Shown: positions 41,343 to 51,097 of the stretch, in pieces | How the letters are laid out: the number at the start of each line of letters is the position of its first letter | Numbering within the stretch: position 1 is the first letter of the stretch | Source of the DNA: Leptospiraceae bacterium | GTDB lineage: Bacteria > Spirochaetota > Leptospiria > Leptospirales > Leptospiraceae | DNA: 64,000 bases | Direction of reading: 5' to 3' | Assembly (NCBI GenBank): GCA_016708435.1 | Contig: JADJFV010000034.1 | Location: 248,001-312,000, forward strand | Translations under genes and position numbers: made by a program | The notes under the pieces: generated by a model | Told to the model about the DNA's origin: nothing | The model's database searches: none | Seen by the model: the letters and a program-made list of their open reading frames with translations, nothing else

Positions 41343-43135
41343 GAGATTAGAATTCCTTTTTTCAAAAAACGAATTTCTTTTTTTAGAGAATTGAGAAGTA
41401 TTTCTCTTTGCCTCACCTCATTCAAATCTTTTTCGTACCTGCGGAGGTAAATCTCTGTTTTGCGAATCATCTGTTTGAGATAATGTATTTGATTGATTTT
41501 TTCTTTAATTTGCTCTAAGATTATTTCAGAATTATCAATAGAAATTTCATCTAGATAAGAACTAAGATTATTCAATTCGTTTAAAAATTCCTTTTTAAGA
41601 GTTTCACTTGATAGTATTTCTTTTGGTTCTCCTTGCCATGCGGGGTTATTGGCCCATGGATAATTGTGATTCTCTTTCGCGGATAACAGTTGTTTGGCTT
41701 TTGTAACGCCAATGTTTTTGACATTTTCAATATAGGAGCCTCTACTACTTACATTGTAAATTTCAAGCGTTGTAGTTTTGGCTGACTCCTCGAACCAGTG
41801 CTTGTAAATTCCTAATACGTAATCAGTTAAAACAGTTCCTCCGTCGCAAGCTTTTACATACTTTGTTTCTCTCTTGCGAACGATCTCCTCATTTATTTTT
41901 TCAAGACTTTTTTTTCGGTTTAAAACAGTAAGCCATTTTTCATTGTGATGTGTTCCTGTTGAATGAATTTCTCGTCCTGTATATGCTAAGTCCTGTCCCG
42001 TGAGGAAAATGGGAGAAAACCCCATTTGGCGTATTATATCAAATGCGCTAGTCGCAACACTTCCGCCTGATTGAACATCTCCTATGTCACCAATTTTTTC
42101 TTCTACGATAGCGCCGCCTGCTGTTATTTCTCTAAATGGTTTTCCCGAAGCATCTACTTGAAATTTAGCTGTCAGGCTATGGATAATTGATTTGAATTTA
42201 AAATTACGCAGCAAAGCAGGGGAGGTTACGAAGTCGGCGAATATAGGAATCTCAGATAAATCTTCTCCTAGAAAATGAAAATAAGAGTGCAATTGAGCGT
42301 CTAATGTCATTACTCCGTCGGGTATTATTCCAAACTTCAGAAGAACTTTAAGAGCAGTATCGCAAGCGAATACAAATACTTTATCGCGATTTTCTTTAAT
42401 AAAATCACATTGGCTTCGCAAACTCGGTCCTGCCGAAACTAATATCGCTGGTATATGACTGTAATCTCCTAAACATTCTTTAAATTTGTATCTAGGAGTA
42501 GGGTTTGAATTGTATTGAATCAAATTTGAAATGGAATTACGAACCCATATGCGCTCAAATTCAAATTTAGTAAGTAAATCGCTCATCTTAGAAGAAAAAA
42601 GTTTGTTGATACGCTCTTCAATGTCTAAGTAAAAAGCTGGGTTTAATTGGATGCTAGGATTATTTCTAAAGAACTTAATACCGGATAGCCGCTCTATAGG
42701 AAGAGATTCAATGTAGCCCCATAGAAGGTGGAGTAGTCTTTCGCCTAAGAATAGATGACGACCTGGAATTTCCATTGCCGGATAAATAAATTTATCCCAT
42801 AAACTAGAAAGAATTTCTTCCGAGGAATCTATAAATAGAATTATTTGATTCCGTGCAATCTTCTCATTCAGGATTTGTATAAGATGAGGATTTCCCAGTC
42901 CAAAGACTACGACCAAATCCGTTTCGCGAATCTTTGTTTCGCCAATCATCCTCATTGCCGAAACCTTTGGAGCTACCGAACTAGCTAAATTTTTTCCGCC
43001 AATCGAGACATAGTATTCCTCCTTTTCCTTAATTTTATTTAGGGCATATACCCTCGAAGACTCGATAGAGCCTTGAAAATAAAGGTTCAAATAAGGTTTT
43101 TTAAGAATTAATTCTTTTAAATTTATTGGTGACAT
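41339..43135 (-). CDS. Maf/DUF115 protein, motility-associated glycosyltransferase-like
   Basis: 598 residues. The DUF115 core is visible: AILVSAGPSL (near 233), GVMTLDAQLHSYFHF (near 279) and SGGSVATSAFDIIRQMG followed by FLTGQDLAYT (near 360-390). In Campylobacter, Helicobacter and clostridia, DUF115 Maf proteins transfer nonulosonic acid-type sugars to flagellin. Spirochaetes also carry them. The C-terminal 100 residues form a predicted coiled coil. ATG 43135 is preferred over GTG 43144. It is a single minus-strand gene. Confidence 0.86.
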   Translation of the reverse strand: MSPINLKELILKKPYLNLYFQGSIESSRVYALNKIKEKEEYYVSIGGKNLASSVAPKVSAMRMIGETKIRETDLVVVFGLGNPHLIQILNEKIARNQIILFIDSSEEILSSLWDKFIYPAMEIPGRHLFLGERLLHLLWGYIESLPIERLSGIKFFRNNPSIQLNPAFYLDIEERINKLFSSKMSDLLTKFEFERIWVRNSISNLIQYNSNPTPRYKFKECLGDYSHIPAILVSAGPSLRSQCDFIKENRDKVFVFACDTALKVLLKFGIIPDGVMTLDAQLHSYFHFLGEDLSEIPIFADFVTSPALLRNFKFKSIIHSLTAKFQVDASGKPFREITAGGAIVEEKIGDIGDVQSGGSVATSAFDIIRQMGFSPIFLTGQDLAYTGREIHSTGTHHNEKWLTVLNRKKSLEKINEEIVRKRETKYVKACDGGTVLTDYVLGIYKHWFEESAKTTTLEIYNVSSRGSYIENVKNIGVTKAKQLLSAKENHNYPWANNPAWQGEPKEILSSETLKKEFLNELNNLSSYLDEISIDNSEIILEQIKEKINQIHYLKQMIRKTEIYLRRYEKDLNEVRQREILLNSLKKEIRFLKKGILIS

Positions 43136-43232
43136 AATATCCACTTTTTATAATGTACACCCTAGAGATTTGGTCAATCGGTTTTAAAAAGAAAAAGCGA
43201 TCAATTTTCGATAGTACGAAAGGTTTTCAGAA

Positions 43233-43278
43233 GGGTAAATTATAAATCTCCCGGCAAGGAGAATTGGTAAATTTACCC
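43233..43278 (+). promoter_or_regulatory. Leader hairpin before smc
   Basis: GGGTAAATT (43233-43241) pairs with AATTTACCC (43270-43278), with an inner TCTCC/GGAGA pair (43247-43251 and 43258-43262). The structure lies 38 bases before the smc start in a 172-base gap. It could be a terminator-like or regulatory leader element. No known riboswitch is recognised. Confidence 0.4.
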
Positions 43279-43316
43279 ATTTTAAATCAAATTACTTTTC
43301 TATATCAGGGGACTTT

Positions 43317-46082
43317 ATGTATTTAAAAAGTATGAATATTGTTGGATTCAAAACCTTTGCTGATGAGACAGAGGTTGTTTTTGATCCGGGCTTTACGGCG
43401 GTTGTCGGTCCGAACGGCTCAGGAAAGTCAAATATTGTGGATGCGCTTAGATGGGTTCTAGGCGAAAAATCTGCGAAAGGTTTACGCGGTGATAAGATGG
43501 AAGATGTTATTTTCCATGGATCAGAAACAAGAGATCCCGCCGGTTTCTCAGAAGTAGCCGTTCATCTGGATAATAGCAATAAAACTTTCGCGATTGATTT
43601 TCCTACAGTGAAGATCACAAGAAGATTATTTCCTGATTTAACAAATGAATATTATATAAATAACTCCCGTGTTCTAAGAAAAGACGTAGAAAAACTTTTA
43701 ATGGATACTGGGATTGGAAAGGCTAGTTACTCTATCATGGAGCAGGGAAGAGTAGAGGCAATTCTGAATGCAAAGCCTGAAGATAGAAGAGCAATCTTTG
43801 ATGAGGCAGCAGGAATTTCTAGATTCAAAATGGATCGAGCAGAGACAGAGAAAAAATTAGAATACACAAGCCAAAATCTTTTGCGGATATCCGATATTAT
43901 GTCCTCGATGGAAAAAGAGTTAGACTTAAAAAGTAAACAAGCCGAAAGAGCAAAGAATTATTTTGATCTCAAAAGTAAATTAACAGAAGCAGATAAAAAT
44001 ATTCGTTACTTAAAACTAAAAAGTCTTAAGACTCGTTCTAAAAAAGTAGACGCAGAATTAGCGGAAGTAAAAAAGAAAAACGAAGAGCTAATGGCTCGCA
44101 TGAGTGATGATGCAAAGCTAATCGAAGAAAGAGAAAAATTTCGCTACGAAATGGAGCAGAAAATTTCTGAGATAGACAAAAAGCTTTTGGATTTCCTATC
44201 ACAAAAAGAAATTCAGCGAGAAAAAATTGAGAAAAATAAAAGTATTATCCACGAGTTCGATCAACGTATAGATGAACTGAGAGCAAATCTAGAAAGTGAA
44301 AGAACGCGGATGGAAAATGCAGAATCCGAGTATAATCAACTTTTGGCTCTTAGCGAAAATCTTGCCAAAATGATTCAGATGACTTTAGCGAATGTAGAAA
44401 AATTTACTTCTGACAAAAAACAAATTGAAATTCAAATCGAAGAAGAGTTACGAAATATTCAAAATTATCAAGAAACGATTGCTTCCAATGACAAGAAGCA
44501 TAATATTCTGCGAGAAAAATTAAAAGACAGTATCCTCTCTTTAATCAATCAAATTGAAGAGAAGAAAAGAGACGCCGAAAAATCAGAAGGTAAAAGAGAA
44601 GAGCTTAGAAAATTTTTAATATCTTCGCTCGATGATAATATAGATAAAATCAACGAAATTATATCTGGAAATTTAAGTTCTGAGCGCGTAACAGAGATTT
44701 TGCGTGAGATAAATCTTACTTCGTATCGAGAAAATCTAAAAGACTTTATTGAAATGGAAGATGTATTTCGTGATATTCTACTTGATAAGGATGGACTTCT
44801 AGCAAAAAAAGAAAGCATTGACTCTGAAATTGAGGACTTGATTTTAGAAAATGAAAACCTATCTAGAAAGATAAAAGATGCAAGTTCAAACATTGAATCA
44901 TTACGTCTTTCCTTGGAAGAAAAAAAAGAGGAAATCGTTAAACTAGAAAAAAGCATCTTAGAGATGGAAGGCAAAAATGCCTCAGCGTTAGACGCTAGAG
45001 ATAAAGAACTTCGCATTAAGCATGAAGCTGGTGAAAGAATTTCAAATTTTGAAAAATCAATTGAGACTCTACAAAACAAAAAAGTAACCTATCAGGATGA
45101 TGTAAAAATTCTAGAAGAGCAAATCGAAAAGTCCTATACAGAATTTTTAGGAATGAGTAAAACTTTAGAAGCAGAGAAAGAACAATTAAAGAATCTTTTC
45201 TCAGAAATCCAGAATCTAAAATCGTCTTCGCAAGCTGACCAAGAAGAGTTTAAATCCATTATTCCACTCATGAGCGATTTCGAAAGAAAAGCCTCGGCAC
45301 TTCGCGTGCAGTTGGATACATTCAATGAAGAGTTATACAACGATTATTCGATGAGCGATGTGGAATTAGAAGAAGAAAAATCTTCTCTAACTCTTAAGCA
45401 AGAAGCAGAGGATACAAAGCTTAGAGAAATAAAATCCGAGATGCAACTTCTTGGTTCAATCAATCCACTTGCAGTTGATGAATACAACAATGTGAAAGAA
45501 ATTTACGATCACCACAAATCACAAAAAGAAGATATTGAGAAAAGTAAAAATGATATTCTAGATGTTTTAAAAAATATCAATGCTGAATCAGAAAAACTTT
45601 TCACAGAAACTTTTGAAATTATTAAGAAGAACTTTCAAGAAACATTCTCCACTCTATTTAACGGAGGTCATGCAACGATTGAACTAACCGAGAAAGAAGA
45701 CAAGCTCAACTCCGGTGTTGAAATAATAGCTGAGCCTCCCGGCAAGCATGTGCAGAATTTAAAGCTTCTTTCAGGTGGGGAAAAGTCAATGACGGTTATC
45801 GCATTGTTATTCGCGATTTATATGGTCAAACCTTCTCCTTTTTGTTTTCTAGATGAGATTGATGCTGCACTTGATGAAGTAAATAAAATTCGTTTTTGTC
45901 AAATTCTAGATAAGTTCAAAGATGTAAGTCAGTTTATAGTAATTACACATGCGCCTCCAACGATTTCACGCGCCAACGCGATATTTGGCGTAACGAGTTC
46001 AGAGCCTGGTGTGTCGCGAGTGATTTCTCTCAAAGTAGAAGAAGCAAAACAATTTGCAAAGAAAATGCAAGAGGCTGTATAA
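43317..46082 (+). CDS. smc: Chromosome segregation ATPase SMC, unusually short
   Basis: 921 residues. Walker A is VVGPNGSGKSNIVDALRW (near residue 29), the Q-loop region is SIMEQGRVEAI, the ABC signature is KLLSGGEKSM (near 820) and Walker B is CFLDEIDAALDE. Two long coiled coils join the head halves. Canonical bacterial SMC has about 1180 residues with a globular hinge of about 150 residues. Here the centre (about 434-490) is mostly charged helical sequence, and I see no hinge Gly motifs. SMC compacts and segregates chromosomes with ScpA/ScpB. It is followed by thiG after 9 bases. Confidence 0.9.
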   Translation: MYLKSMNIVGFKTFADETEVVFDPGFTAVVGPNGSGKSNIVDALRWVLGEKSAKGLRGDKMEDVIFHGSETRDPAGFSEVAVHLDNSNKTFAIDFPTVKITRRLFPDLTNEYYINNSRVLRKDVEKLLMDTGIGKASYSIMEQGRVEAILNAKPEDRRAIFDEAAGISRFKMDRAETEKKLEYTSQNLLRISDIMSSMEKELDLKSKQAERAKNYFDLKSKLTEADKNIRYLKLKSLKTRSKKVDAELAEVKKKNEELMARMSDDAKLIEEREKFRYEMEQKISEIDKKLLDFLSQKEIQREKIEKNKSIIHEFDQRIDELRANLESERTRMENAESEYNQLLALSENLAKMIQMTLANVEKFTSDKKQIEIQIEEELRNIQNYQETIASNDKKHNILREKLKDSILSLINQIEEKKRDAEKSEGKREELRKFLISSLDDNIDKINEIISGNLSSERVTEILREINLTSYRENLKDFIEMEDVFRDILLDKDGLLAKKESIDSEIEDLILENENLSRKIKDASSNIESLRLSLEEKKEEIVKLEKSILEMEGKNASALDARDKELRIKHEAGERISNFEKSIETLQNKKVTYQDDVKILEEQIEKSYTEFLGMSKTLEAEKEQLKNLFSEIQNLKSSSQADQEEFKSIIPLMSDFERKASALRVQLDTFNEELYNDYSMSDVELEEEKSSLTLKQEAEDTKLREIKSEMQLLGSINPLAVDEYNNVKEIYDHHKSQKEDIEKSKNDILDVLKNINAESEKLFTETFEIIKKNFQETFSTLFNGGHATIELTEKEDKLNSGVEIIAEPPGKHVQNLKLLSGGEKSMTVIALLFAIYMVKPSPFCFLDEIDAALDEVNKIRFCQILDKFKDVSQFIVITHAPPTISRANAIFGVTSSEPGVSRVISLKVEEAKQFAKKMQEAV

Positions 46083-46091
46083 GTTTTAGAA

Positions 46092-46913
46092 ATGGCAGAA
46101 CTAATCGAGGCTAATCAAGATTATCTGGAAATGGGTGGACGAAAATTCCACTCCAGGCTTTTTATTGGCACTGGAAAATTTTCCTCTTCGCTAGAAATGC
46201 GAGACGCTATATCTTCTTCGGAAACGGAAATTGTCACAGTTGCACTCAGAAGAGTGAATTTGGAAAACACTGAAGATGATATTTTATCTTCGATTGATCG
46301 ATCTAAAGTTTTACTTCTTCCAAATACAAGTGGAGCTAGAAATGCAATGGAGGCAGTGCGACTTGCAAAGCTCGCTCGCTCACTAGGTGCAGGTGATTGG
46401 GTTAAATTGGAAGTAGTCCCTGATCCTGTTTTTTTATTGCCAGATCCGATTGAGTCATTGAAGGCTGCTATTGAACTTGCTAAAGATGGATTTAAAGTGA
46501 TGCCTTATGTAAATGCAGATCCAATTTTATGCAGGCATTTAGAAGAGGCGGGATGTGTTTGTGTTATGCCACTTGGTTCTCCGATAGGATCAAATCTTGG
46601 CATTAAAAATCGCGCCAACATTGAAATGATTATTGCGCAATCCAAAATTCCTGTGATAGTAGATGCAGGATTAGGAGAGCCTTCTCATGCAGCGGAGGCA
46701 ATGGAGATGGGAGCAGATGCAGTGCTTGTAAATACTGCCATTGCCATTGCAAAAAATCCTGCTCGAATTGCGGAAGCCTTTAAGCTTGCGACGATTGCCG
46801 GACGACTTTCGTATTTGCATCGTGGGCGAAGAATTCAAGGAAATCTCTCCATTAAGGCTAATGCCTCTAGCCCGCTCACTGGATTTTTAAACGAGGAAGA
46901 TCGTGTTTCTTGA
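46092..46913 (+). CDS. thiG: Thiazole synthase
   Basis: 273 residues with the complete ThiG sequence pattern: FHSRLFIGTGKFSS at the N-terminus, VTVALRRVN, LPNTSGARNA, WVKLEVVPDP with the Schiff-base lysine, VMPLGSPIGS, IVDAGLGEPSHAAEAMEMGA and VNTAIAIAKNP. ThiG builds the thiazole phosphate of thiamine from deoxyxylulose-5-phosphate, dehydroglycine and ThiS thiocarboxylate. It overlaps thiH by 11 bases. Neither ThiS nor ThiF is in view. The spacing from smc suggests a shared transcript. Confidence 0.95.
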   Translation: MAELIEANQDYLEMGGRKFHSRLFIGTGKFSSSLEMRDAISSSETEIVTVALRRVNLENTEDDILSSIDRSKVLLLPNTSGARNAMEAVRLAKLARSLGAGDWVKLEVVPDPVFLLPDPIESLKAAIELAKDGFKVMPYVNADPILCRHLEEAGCVCVMPLGSPIGSNLGIKNRANIEMIIAQSKIPVIVDAGLGEPSHAAEAMEMGADAVLVNTAIAIAKNPARIAEAFKLATIAGRLSYLHRGRRIQGNLSIKANASSPLTGFLNEEDRVS

Positions 46914-48018
46914 CTTGTTCAATCAATTTGATTTTCGTTCAAGTATTTCCGAAGTCAAAGCAAAAACGAAACTAGATGTAGAGATTGCCTTGTCGAGAGC
47001 GGTTAATGGCGAACGGCTTGCGTTTACAGATTATTTGTCTCTCATTAGTCCCAATGCCAATTCTTACCTAGAAGAAATGGCTATTCTCTCGAAAGAAATA
47101 ACGCAAGAGCGTTTTGGGAAAACGATTCAGCTTTATATGCCGATGTATCTCTCAAATGAGTGCAGGTCATCCTGTTTATACTGTGGATTTAGTTTTGAAA
47201 ATAAAATTCCAAGAAAGACATTAAATGAAAAGGAAATTCGTAAAGAAGCAGAGATTTTATCTAAAAAAGGAATTGAGCATATTCTAATTTTGACAGGGGA
47301 AGATTATTCCAAAACTCCAGTGTCTTATTTAATCGATTCTGTAAAGATTTTAAAAGAATACTTTTCTTCCGTATCGATTGAAATTTATCCAATGGATACC
47401 TTTGAGTATCTGCAATTGATACAGGCTGGTGTTGATGGACTCGCATTGTACCAAGAAACATACGATCGAGATACCTATCGTAAATATCATCTGCGTGGAG
47501 TCAAAAAGGATATGGATTACAGATTGAATGGTCCTGACAGAGGTGGGCTTGCTGAATTTCGAAAAATTGGCATTGGCGCATTACTCGGATTAGCCGATCC
47601 ACTGGGAGAAATGTTTTTCTTAGGATTACATGCATCTCACCTTCTAAAAAAATATTGGAAAACTTCGCTTCAAATATCTCTACCAAGAATGCGTCCTGCA
47701 AAGGGTGATTTTCATTCTGTAGTTCCTGTGAGTGATAGAGAATTTACTAGATTCCTATTTGCACTGCGAATTTATTTTAAGGACATTGGAATTGTTCTGT
47801 CTACGCGTGAGAGCGCAAGTCTTCGCAATAATTTAATTGGTTTAGGCATAACAACAATGTCTGCCGAATCGAAAACAGAACCAGGTGGCTATAGTGAGAG
47901 TGGGGAGCTTGAACAGTTTGAAACAGAGGATAAAAGAAGTCTAACAGAGGTTATCCGCTATATACGAGTTAAAGGGTTTGATCCGATTCTGAAAGATTTC
48001 GATAATGCAATTGTTTGA
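46903..48018 (+). CDS. thiH: 2-iminoacetate synthase (radical SAM)
   Basis: 371 residues. The radical SAM motif is CRSSCLYCGF (near residue 86). Other ThiH landmarks are QLYMPMYLSNECR, LILTGE, LALYQETYDRDTYRKYH, IGALLGLADPLGE and the C-terminal QISLPRMRPAKGDF. It cleaves tyrosine to give dehydroglycine for thiazole formation. The start is GTG 46903 with GAGGA five bases upstream, overlapping thiG by 11 bases, so the two are translationally coupled. An anaerobic-type thiamine route (ThiH, not ThiO) is implied. Confidence 0.94.
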   Translation: MFLDLFNQFDFRSSISEVKAKTKLDVEIALSRAVNGERLAFTDYLSLISPNANSYLEEMAILSKEITQERFGKTIQLYMPMYLSNECRSSCLYCGFSFENKIPRKTLNEKEIRKEAEILSKKGIEHILILTGEDYSKTPVSYLIDSVKILKEYFSSVSIEIYPMDTFEYLQLIQAGVDGLALYQETYDRDTYRKYHLRGVKKDMDYRLNGPDRGGLAEFRKIGIGALLGLADPLGEMFFLGLHASHLLKKYWKTSLQISLPRMRPAKGDFHSVVPVSDREFTRFLFALRIYFKDIGIVLSTRESASLRNNLIGLGITTMSAESKTEPGGYSESGELEQFETEDKRSLTEVIRYIRVKGFDPILKDFDNAIV

Positions 48019-48070
48019 GTAGGGCACAACGACATCTCTTTGATGCCGCTGTTTTTATCTAGGGTTTACG

Positions 48071-48358
48071 TTATTTTTTTGTAGCTGAGTAACTTTTCTG
48101 AATGCACAATCCGAATTCAGTGCAAGAAGATTGACTTGCATCGTAGCAAGCAAGGACTGCTCTTGTGTTTCTCTTGCAAGCATTCATACATCCATCTTTC
48201 ATTTTCTTAATTTCTGCTGGAGTTGCTTTCTTGTCTTTATTCATTTCTCTAGCGCAATCTAGGAAACGTTCACAAGCTAAATCACATTTTGGATCTAATG
48301 CCCAAAGGGATGAAGAAAAAAGAGAGAGAACTAACAGAGAGGAAAAAATGAGTTTCAT
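48071..48358 (-). CDS. Exported Cys-rich small protein
   Basis: 95 residues. Signal peptide (residues 1-20, ending LWA). The mature part contains eight cysteines arranged as CDLACERFLDC, CMNACKR, ACYD and SSCTEFGLC, suggesting several disulfides or a metal-bound helical hairpin (CHCH-like). Similar small periplasmic Cys-rich proteins are known in Leptospira, but their function is not. It is transcribed from a start just beside the tRNA-Met. Downstream it ends 52 bases from thiH, in convergent orientation. Confidence 0.8.
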   Translation of the reverse strand: MKLIFSSLLVLSLFSSSLWALDPKCDLACERFLDCAREMNKDKKATPAEIKKMKDGCMNACKRNTRAVLACYDASQSSCTEFGLCIQKSYSATKK

Positions 48359-48381
48359 GATTATCTCCTTGAAAGTTTTTC

Positions 48382-48455
<74 letters not shown>

Positions 48456-48598
48456 GCGAAACCTTCTATAACCTTATTTTTAAAATGCCTATACTGTCAA
48501 AACAAAATAGGTCATTTTATCTATCGGAAATCTTAATTTATCGTATTGAAAAAGAAAGAAGTTTTCATTGAAAAATATTTTTTTATTCCTGAGTAGTT

Positions 48599-49006
48599 TT
48601 ATTTTTTTTTGTAATATTGTTCAATGATTGCGAATAACTCGTCTGGCACAAAGGGCTTTGCTATATAGTCCGTCATTCCCGCTTTCTGCACTTTCTGCTT
48701 GGTGTCAAGAAGGGCGGTAGCTGATAAAGCAATGATTGGAATTTCCTTATACTTGGTCTCTTCTTTTTTTCTAATTTCTATTGCAGCAGTATAACCGTCC
48801 ATCTGGGGCATTTGCAAATCCATTAAAATAATATCATAATCTTTATCCCTGATCTTTTCTAGACAGACTAGTCCATTTTCTGCTAAGTCTGCTTCAATTT
48901 CCCATTTTTGCATATAACGTAATGCTACTTTTTGGTTGCTTATATTATCTTCTACGAGTAGTAAGCGTAATCCTCTCAGGTTTTTTCTTTCTTCATTTGT
49001 TTGCAT
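48599..49006 (-). CDS. Single-domain response regulator (CheY-like)
   Basis: 135 residues, one receiver domain. LLLVEDNISNQ (residues 15-25) gives the acidic pocket, DIILMDLQMPQMDG (about 58-71) the phospho-acceptor aspartate, ALSAT (near 95) the conserved Thr and IAKPF (near 115) the lysine. The VEDN-SNQ-type sequence is typical of receivers attached to hybrid kinases and Hpt relays. It could accept phosphate from the Hpt protein at 4521, but no kinase is adjacent. Confidence 0.88.
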   Translation of the reverse strand: MQTNEERKNLRGLRLLLVEDNISNQKVALRYMQKWEIEADLAENGLVCLEKIRDKDYDIILMDLQMPQMDGYTAAIEIRKKEETKYKEIPIIALSATALLDTKQKVQKAGMTDYIAKPFVPDELFAIIEQYYKKK

Positions 49007-49050
49007 AGTATTTGTAACTTCGGTTCGTTAGATCCTCGATCTATATATTT

Positions 49051-49734
49051 TTAAAATATTTCTGGAATGGGAAAAATAATATTAAACTCATCTGCTGAAA
49101 GCCCAAAAGAAATTCTAGAAATACTAAATGGATTGGCAAATAAATTTTCATTAACCATCCATTTATTTATGAAGGCAATTTTCCCTTTACCGCTTCCCAC
49201 AAATTTTGTGTTGATTAGGCTTTCTGTATCAGATTTCTGCAACAGTGAAATTGGATATAGTTTTGTACTCATTGGGAAGCTGAAAAATTTCTTAGTAATC
49301 TCTGCCTCTAAGAAAACTCCGTTCTCCTTTGAGGAAGCACTAATCATAGTTTTATTTGATTCTTTTTTCCAAGTAAATTCTGCCATTTCCTTCGGAATTG
49401 CCCAATTTAATCTTCCTTCTTGCACAGATGTGAGGCTAGACACATATATTTTGGTAATCTTTTTGTAGAGTTTTTTCTTGGTTGATGTCTTCGTTGTTCT
49501 ACTATGTTCAAAGTTTCCTGGTATAAATAGTAGTTCGAAATATGGACCTACATTGGAAGACTCATAGTTTACAACCATGATAGCGCCAAGTCCTCCTACA
49601 AAGGATTTTTTATCTTCTTCAGGAATAAAACCTTTATCGAGTAATAAAGACTTGTTTCCTAAAAAAGGAATAATAAATCCTTCCCCTTTTAAATTCCATG
49701 GTGGTGGGTAATGCTTTGTATCATTCATAATCAT
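49051..49734 (-). CDS. Acetoacetate-decarboxylase-like beta-barrel protein
   Basis: 227 residues. The N-terminal YPPPWNLKGEGFIIPF and the later GRLNWAIPKEMAEF resemble the acetoacetate decarboxylase fold family, in which a beta-barrel binds small ligands. The catalytic lysine pair of true decarboxylases is not evident, so a non-enzymatic or different activity is likely. It begins two bases from the hemB stop and is probably translated with it. The start could be ATG 49734 or ATG 49728. Confidence 0.66.
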   Translation of the reverse strand: MIMNDTKHYPPPWNLKGEGFIIPFLGNKSLLLDKGFIPEEDKKSFVGGLGAIMVVNYESSNVGPYFELLFIPGNFEHSRTTKTSTKKKLYKKITKIYVSSLTSVQEGRLNWAIPKEMAEFTWKKESNKTMISASSKENGVFLEAEITKKFFSFPMSTKLYPISLLQKSDTESLINTKFVGSGKGKIAFINKWMVNENLFANPFSISRISFGLSADEFNIIFPIPEIF

Positions 49735-49735
49735 G

Positions 49736-50713
49736 TTAAAAAAGATTCATTTTTGCAAAATCTTTTGCGAAATAGGTTATAATGATGTCTGCCCCTGCAC
49801 GCTTAATCGCGATTAGACTCTCCACCATTGCCTTCGATTCATCTAGCCATCCAAGTCTCGCGGCTGCTTTAATCATTGAATACTCTCCACTTACATTATA
49901 AGCTACAACAGGAATTGGAAAGTTTTGTTTAATCGATTGGATAATATCAAGGTAGGCTAACGCTGGTTTAACCATCAGATAATCCGCTCCTTCTTGAAAA
50001 TCAAGCTCTGCTTCTAATAAAGCTTCTTTTGCATTTCGAGGATCCATTTGGTAAGTTTTCTTATCACCTGCTTTGGGTGCAGAGCCGAGTGCATCTCTAA
50101 ATGGTCCGTAGAAGCTACTGGCATACTTCGCAGTATACGACATGATTGCGACATCAGAAAAACCATTGTTATCTAAGATATCTCTAATATATCCAACGCG
50201 ACCGTCCATCATATCAGAAGGTCCTAAAATATCGGCACCCGATTCTGCTTGGGCTAATGCCATTTTGCCTAAGATGACAAGGCTCTCATCGTTTAGAATT
50301 TTACCATTTTCAACAAATCCATCGTGTCCATCCGAGCTATAAGGATCCATCGCAACATCTGTAATAATTGTCGCATCAGGAAATTCTTTTTTCATCGATT
50401 GTATCATCTTGAGGTATAGGTTATTTTTCTTATAACTAAGGGTTGCTTTTTTATCTTTTAGTTTTTCTTCAATTTGAGGAAATAGAATAAAATTTTGTAT
50501 TCCCAAATTTAAAGACTCTTCAATCTCTTTCAGGATTAAATCGGGTGAGAATCTGAAGAAATCTGGCATGGAAGAAATTTCGGTTTTCAATTTGTTTCCT
50601 TCTTGAACAAAAAGAGGATGAATCAATTGAGATTTTCTTAAAACTGTTTCTGCCATCATTTCTCGAATGGGGCTTGACTTCCGATTTCGTCTTGGTCTTC
50701 GTAATATGTCCAT
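49736..50713 (-). CDS. hemB: Porphobilinogen synthase (delta-aminolevulinate dehydratase)
   Basis: 325 residues from ATG 50713, with in-frame upstream starts also possible. Family landmarks are RPRRNRK at the N-terminus, ITDVAMDPYSSDGHDG (the metal-site region, with Asp residues in place of Cys, indicating the magnesium type), GPSDMMDGRVGYIRD, MSYTAKYASSFYGPFRDA (one active-site Lys) and YLMVKPALAYLD (the other). It condenses two 5-aminolevulinate molecules into porphobilinogen for heme. The ADC-like gene follows two bases later. No other hem gene is seen. Confidence 0.94.
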   Translation of the reverse strand: MDILRRPRRNRKSSPIREMMAETVLRKSQLIHPLFVQEGNKLKTEISSMPDFFRFSPDLILKEIEESLNLGIQNFILFPQIEEKLKDKKATLSYKKNNLYLKMIQSMKKEFPDATIITDVAMDPYSSDGHDGFVENGKILNDESLVILGKMALAQAESGADILGPSDMMDGRVGYIRDILDNNGFSDVAIMSYTAKYASSFYGPFRDALGSAPKAGDKKTYQMDPRNAKEALLEAELDFQEGADYLMVKPALAYLDIIQSIKQNFPIPVVAYNVSGEYSMIKAAARLGWLDESKAMVESLIAIKRAGADIIITYFAKDFAKMNLF

Positions 50714-50803
50714 ATATAGCCAGTGAATGCTTACCAATTGATTTTTCGATTAAAAATTTTACGTTACAATAAAAATGGGATTGGATTTACAGTATTTGGT
50801 AAT

Positions 50804-51097
50804 ATGAATCAGTTTCTTAGCCCCGTCATTTCTTTTTTCTATGGTGCGTCTTTTTCTGTTTTACTTTTTGGAAACTGCAGCAGTGTTGAAAGTGAAAAAG
50901 CATATTGCGAGAAACGTGCACAGCGGTATTTTCTACTCTGTTTGGTAAATATAAAGACATCACCATCTTATTTTGGCAAGCCAGAATGGAACAGCCAGCA
51001 AGTTCAATCCTATGCTCAAAACTTTTGTATCTCTGAATACCAGAGAAAAAAAAGATGCGCGAATCAAGATTCTTTTGTGCCCCATCGAAAAGATTGA
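50804..51097 (+). CDS. Small Cys-containing lipoprotein
   Basis: 97 residues from ATG 50804. The hydrophobic start ends in a lipobox-like LLFGNC. The mature part has four further cysteines (KAYC, LLC, FCISEY, RCAN), suggesting disulfides. No family is recognised. It overlaps the start of the next gene by 43 bases, or by four bases if that gene starts at TTG 51094, so coupling is likely. Confidence 0.6.
   Translation: MNQFLSPVISFFYGASFSVLLFGNCSSVESEKAYCEKRAQRYFLLCLVNIKTSPSYFGKPEWNSQQVQSYAQNFCISEYQRKKRCANQDSFVPHRKD

Noticed and set aside
44549..45079. 176-codon minus-strand frame inside smc
   Set aside because: It is a Ser-rich antisense frame produced by the coiled-coil codon use of smc and has no ribosome binding site.
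46083..46091. Thiamine pyrophosphate riboswitch before thiG
   Set aside because: Only nine bases separate smc and thiG, leaving no room for one, and no THI-box sequence is seen in the smc leader.
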